Assembly: GCA_963676605.2 (NCBI GenBank)
Contig: CAXXSP010000058.1
Span: 10,342 to 74,341 of the forward strand
Source: SABI01 sp963676605
GTDB lineage: Bacteria; Spirochaetota; Spirochaetia; Sphaerochaetales; Sphaerochaetaceae
Direction of reading: 5' to 3'
DNA length: 64,000 nucleotides
Shown here: piece after piece, positions 63,146-64,000 of the stretch
How positions within the stretch are numbered: the first letter of the stretch is position 1
How the letters are laid out: the number at the start of each line of letters is the position of its first letter
Notes under the pieces: generated by a model
The model's input: only the letters and a program-made list of their open reading frames with translations
The model's database searches: none
Told to the model about the DNA's origin: nothing
Program-made: the position numbers and the translations under genes

Positions 63146-63832
63146 GTGACCTACCGATACTACGATGCTGTGCTTGTCGAAGCGATCCATGAATACGAAA
63201 ACGTGTGGACCTACCGTCTCAGGATAGCCGACGGGGAAGACACCCCTGAATTCACGCCGGGTCATTATGCCCATGTTGCGGCGCCGGGGCTCACGGAAGT
63301 GACGAAACCTCTCAGGCGTCATCTCTCCATCGCATCGACTCCGGCTGACGGAGAGTTCCTCTTCTCGATGGATATGGGATCGGGTGACCGCTCGGAGTTC
63401 AAGCAGATGCTTCTTGATGCACAGGCGGGAGCGGTCCTCAAGCTTTTCAAGATCAAGGGGGAGTTCACTCTCGATTCTCTTAAAGAAGGCAGCAGGATCA
63501 TCTTTATCGCAGGAGGGACGGGTATCACTCCGGTACGCTCTCTCGTACGTCATATCTACCAGGAGAAGCTTCCGTTCTCCTGGGATCTCTATTATGTGGG
63601 AAGAGGGTATCTCTATGCTGAGGAGCTCTCTTCATACAATCCAGAGGCTCATTTCATCTCACGGGAAGGGGTCCCTCAGATGATTGAGGCATGTGCCGCT
63701 GAATTCAGCACCCCAAGCGAGAACCTCTTCATCTATCTCTCCGGTTCTCATTCCTTCGTGGATTCCATCACCAGAGAGCTCCTCCAGAAGGGAGTCCCTG
63801 CAGAGGCGATCCGAACGGAGGATTTCAAATAG
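63146..63832 (+). CDS. FNR-type flavin oxidoreductase
   Basis: 228 residues from GTG 63146, after ACAGGAGAG. FAD domain: FTPGHYAHVAAPGL and KPLRRHLSIASTPADG (R-x-x-S). NAD(P) domain: GSRIIFIAGGTGITPVRSLV and SENLFIYLSGSHSFVDSIT. It is a stand-alone ferredoxin-NADP reductase-like enzyme without its own iron-sulfur domain. The ferredoxin at 60890 is a possible partner, although it is in another unit. Confidence 0.88.
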   Translation: MTYRYYDAVLVEAIHEYENVWTYRLRIADGEDTPEFTPGHYAHVAAPGLTEVTKPLRRHLSIASTPADGEFLFSMDMGSGDRSEFKQMLLDAQAGAVLKLFKIKGEFTLDSLKEGSRIIFIAGGTGITPVRSLVRHIYQEKLPFSWDLYYVGRGYLYAEELSSYNPEAHFISREGVPQMIEACAAEFSTPSENLFIYLSGSHSFVDSITRELLQKGVPAEAIRTEDFK

Positions 63833-63834
63833 AG

Positions 63835-64000
63835 CTATTCCAGTTCTATATCGACGATGAGTTCATTGGCGAGTTCTTCAAGTACTTCCCTGAGTTCATC
63901 CACCGAGGTGCCCTCGGTGAGGGAGAGGAGCATGTTCGCCTTGAACAGCTGCCCGCCGGCCATCGAGGCTTCGACGACCTCGGTGTCGAGGTCTTCCACG
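63835..64000 (-). CDS. ACT-domain protein, C-terminal part (GcvR-like)
   Basis: The frame runs off the right edge. Visible C-terminus: SMAGGQLFKANMLLSLTEGT-SVDELREVLEELANELIVDI-ELE. The 'P/AMAG..LF.a...L....s...Lr..L..L..eL.vDi' pattern is the second ACT domain of glycine-cleavage-regulator-like proteins. It converges with the FNR gene, with two bases between the stops. Confidence 0.7.
   Translation of the reverse strand, partial: VEDLDTEVVEASMAGGQLFKANMLLSLTEGTSVDELREVLEELANELIVDIELE

Overview
The window looks like the chromosome of a free-living spirochaete or similar double-membrane bacterium of moderate G+C. It has several secreted beta-barrel proteins, a LolA-like lipoprotein carrier, FtsX/MacB-type ABC permeases, an EFR1-type flavodoxin/ferredoxin and a multi-PAS diguanylate cyclase. 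The assignment to spirochaetes is an inference from gene content; no rRNA or other marker is present.

Layout. (1) 1-0.8 kb: 3' end of a tyrosine integrase, an excisionase-like HTH gene and a 50-residue protein, closed by a terminator. (2) 0.9-3.9 kb: a PAS-GGDEF sensor gene whose stop codon interlocks with that of the last phage gene. (3) 3.9-37.3 kb: a lambda-like prophage. On the minus strand it runs Sak4-like ATPase, DUF669 protein, PD-(D/E)XK nuclease, helicase, primase/helicase, repeat array (candidate origin), VRR-NUC, terminase small and large, gpW-like, portal, S49 protease, decoration protein, capsid E, joining and tail proteins, tape measure, baseplate and fibre genes, holins. A CI-like repressor is divergent at the right end. 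(4) 21.2-26.4 kb: an A/T-rich cassette between terminase and the gpW-like gene. It encodes a very large nuclease-tailed protein, now split by a frame break and an IS3-family element. (5) 37.4-47.2 kb: a minus-strand envelope export module (secreted protein, barrel, ABC ATPase, two permeases, LolA-like protein, second barrel, response regulator, histidine kinase). (6) 47.4-53.4 kb: a MATE pump and a TetR-controlled redox operon. (7) 53.7-61.3 kb: a defence-type island that starts at a tRNA-like remnant. It holds DUF4160/DUF2442 and nucleotidyltransferase genes, a MazG-like/DUF2075 pair, DUF4238, a membrane-tethered GIY-YIG protein, an IS200 remnant and relics of a phage terminase 3' end. (8) 60.9-64.0 kb: a Cys-rich ferredoxin, UPF0158, small conserved genes, an FNR-type oxidoreductase and a partial ACT protein.

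Two things stand out. First, the prophage is riddled with reading-frame breaks. At least 15 are each repaired by removing exactly one base; I see almost no deletions. Either the prophage is decaying in an odd way or the assembly carries insertion errors. Second, the 3' end of terminase appears in three places. In two of them it lies directly upstream of A/T-rich, nuclease-bearing, host-defence-like cargo, which suggests the terminase/gpW junction of this phage family is a cargo slot. The nuclease cassette at 21.3-26.35 kb, with its own promoter and a palindromic operator, is the best candidate for an undescribed system.
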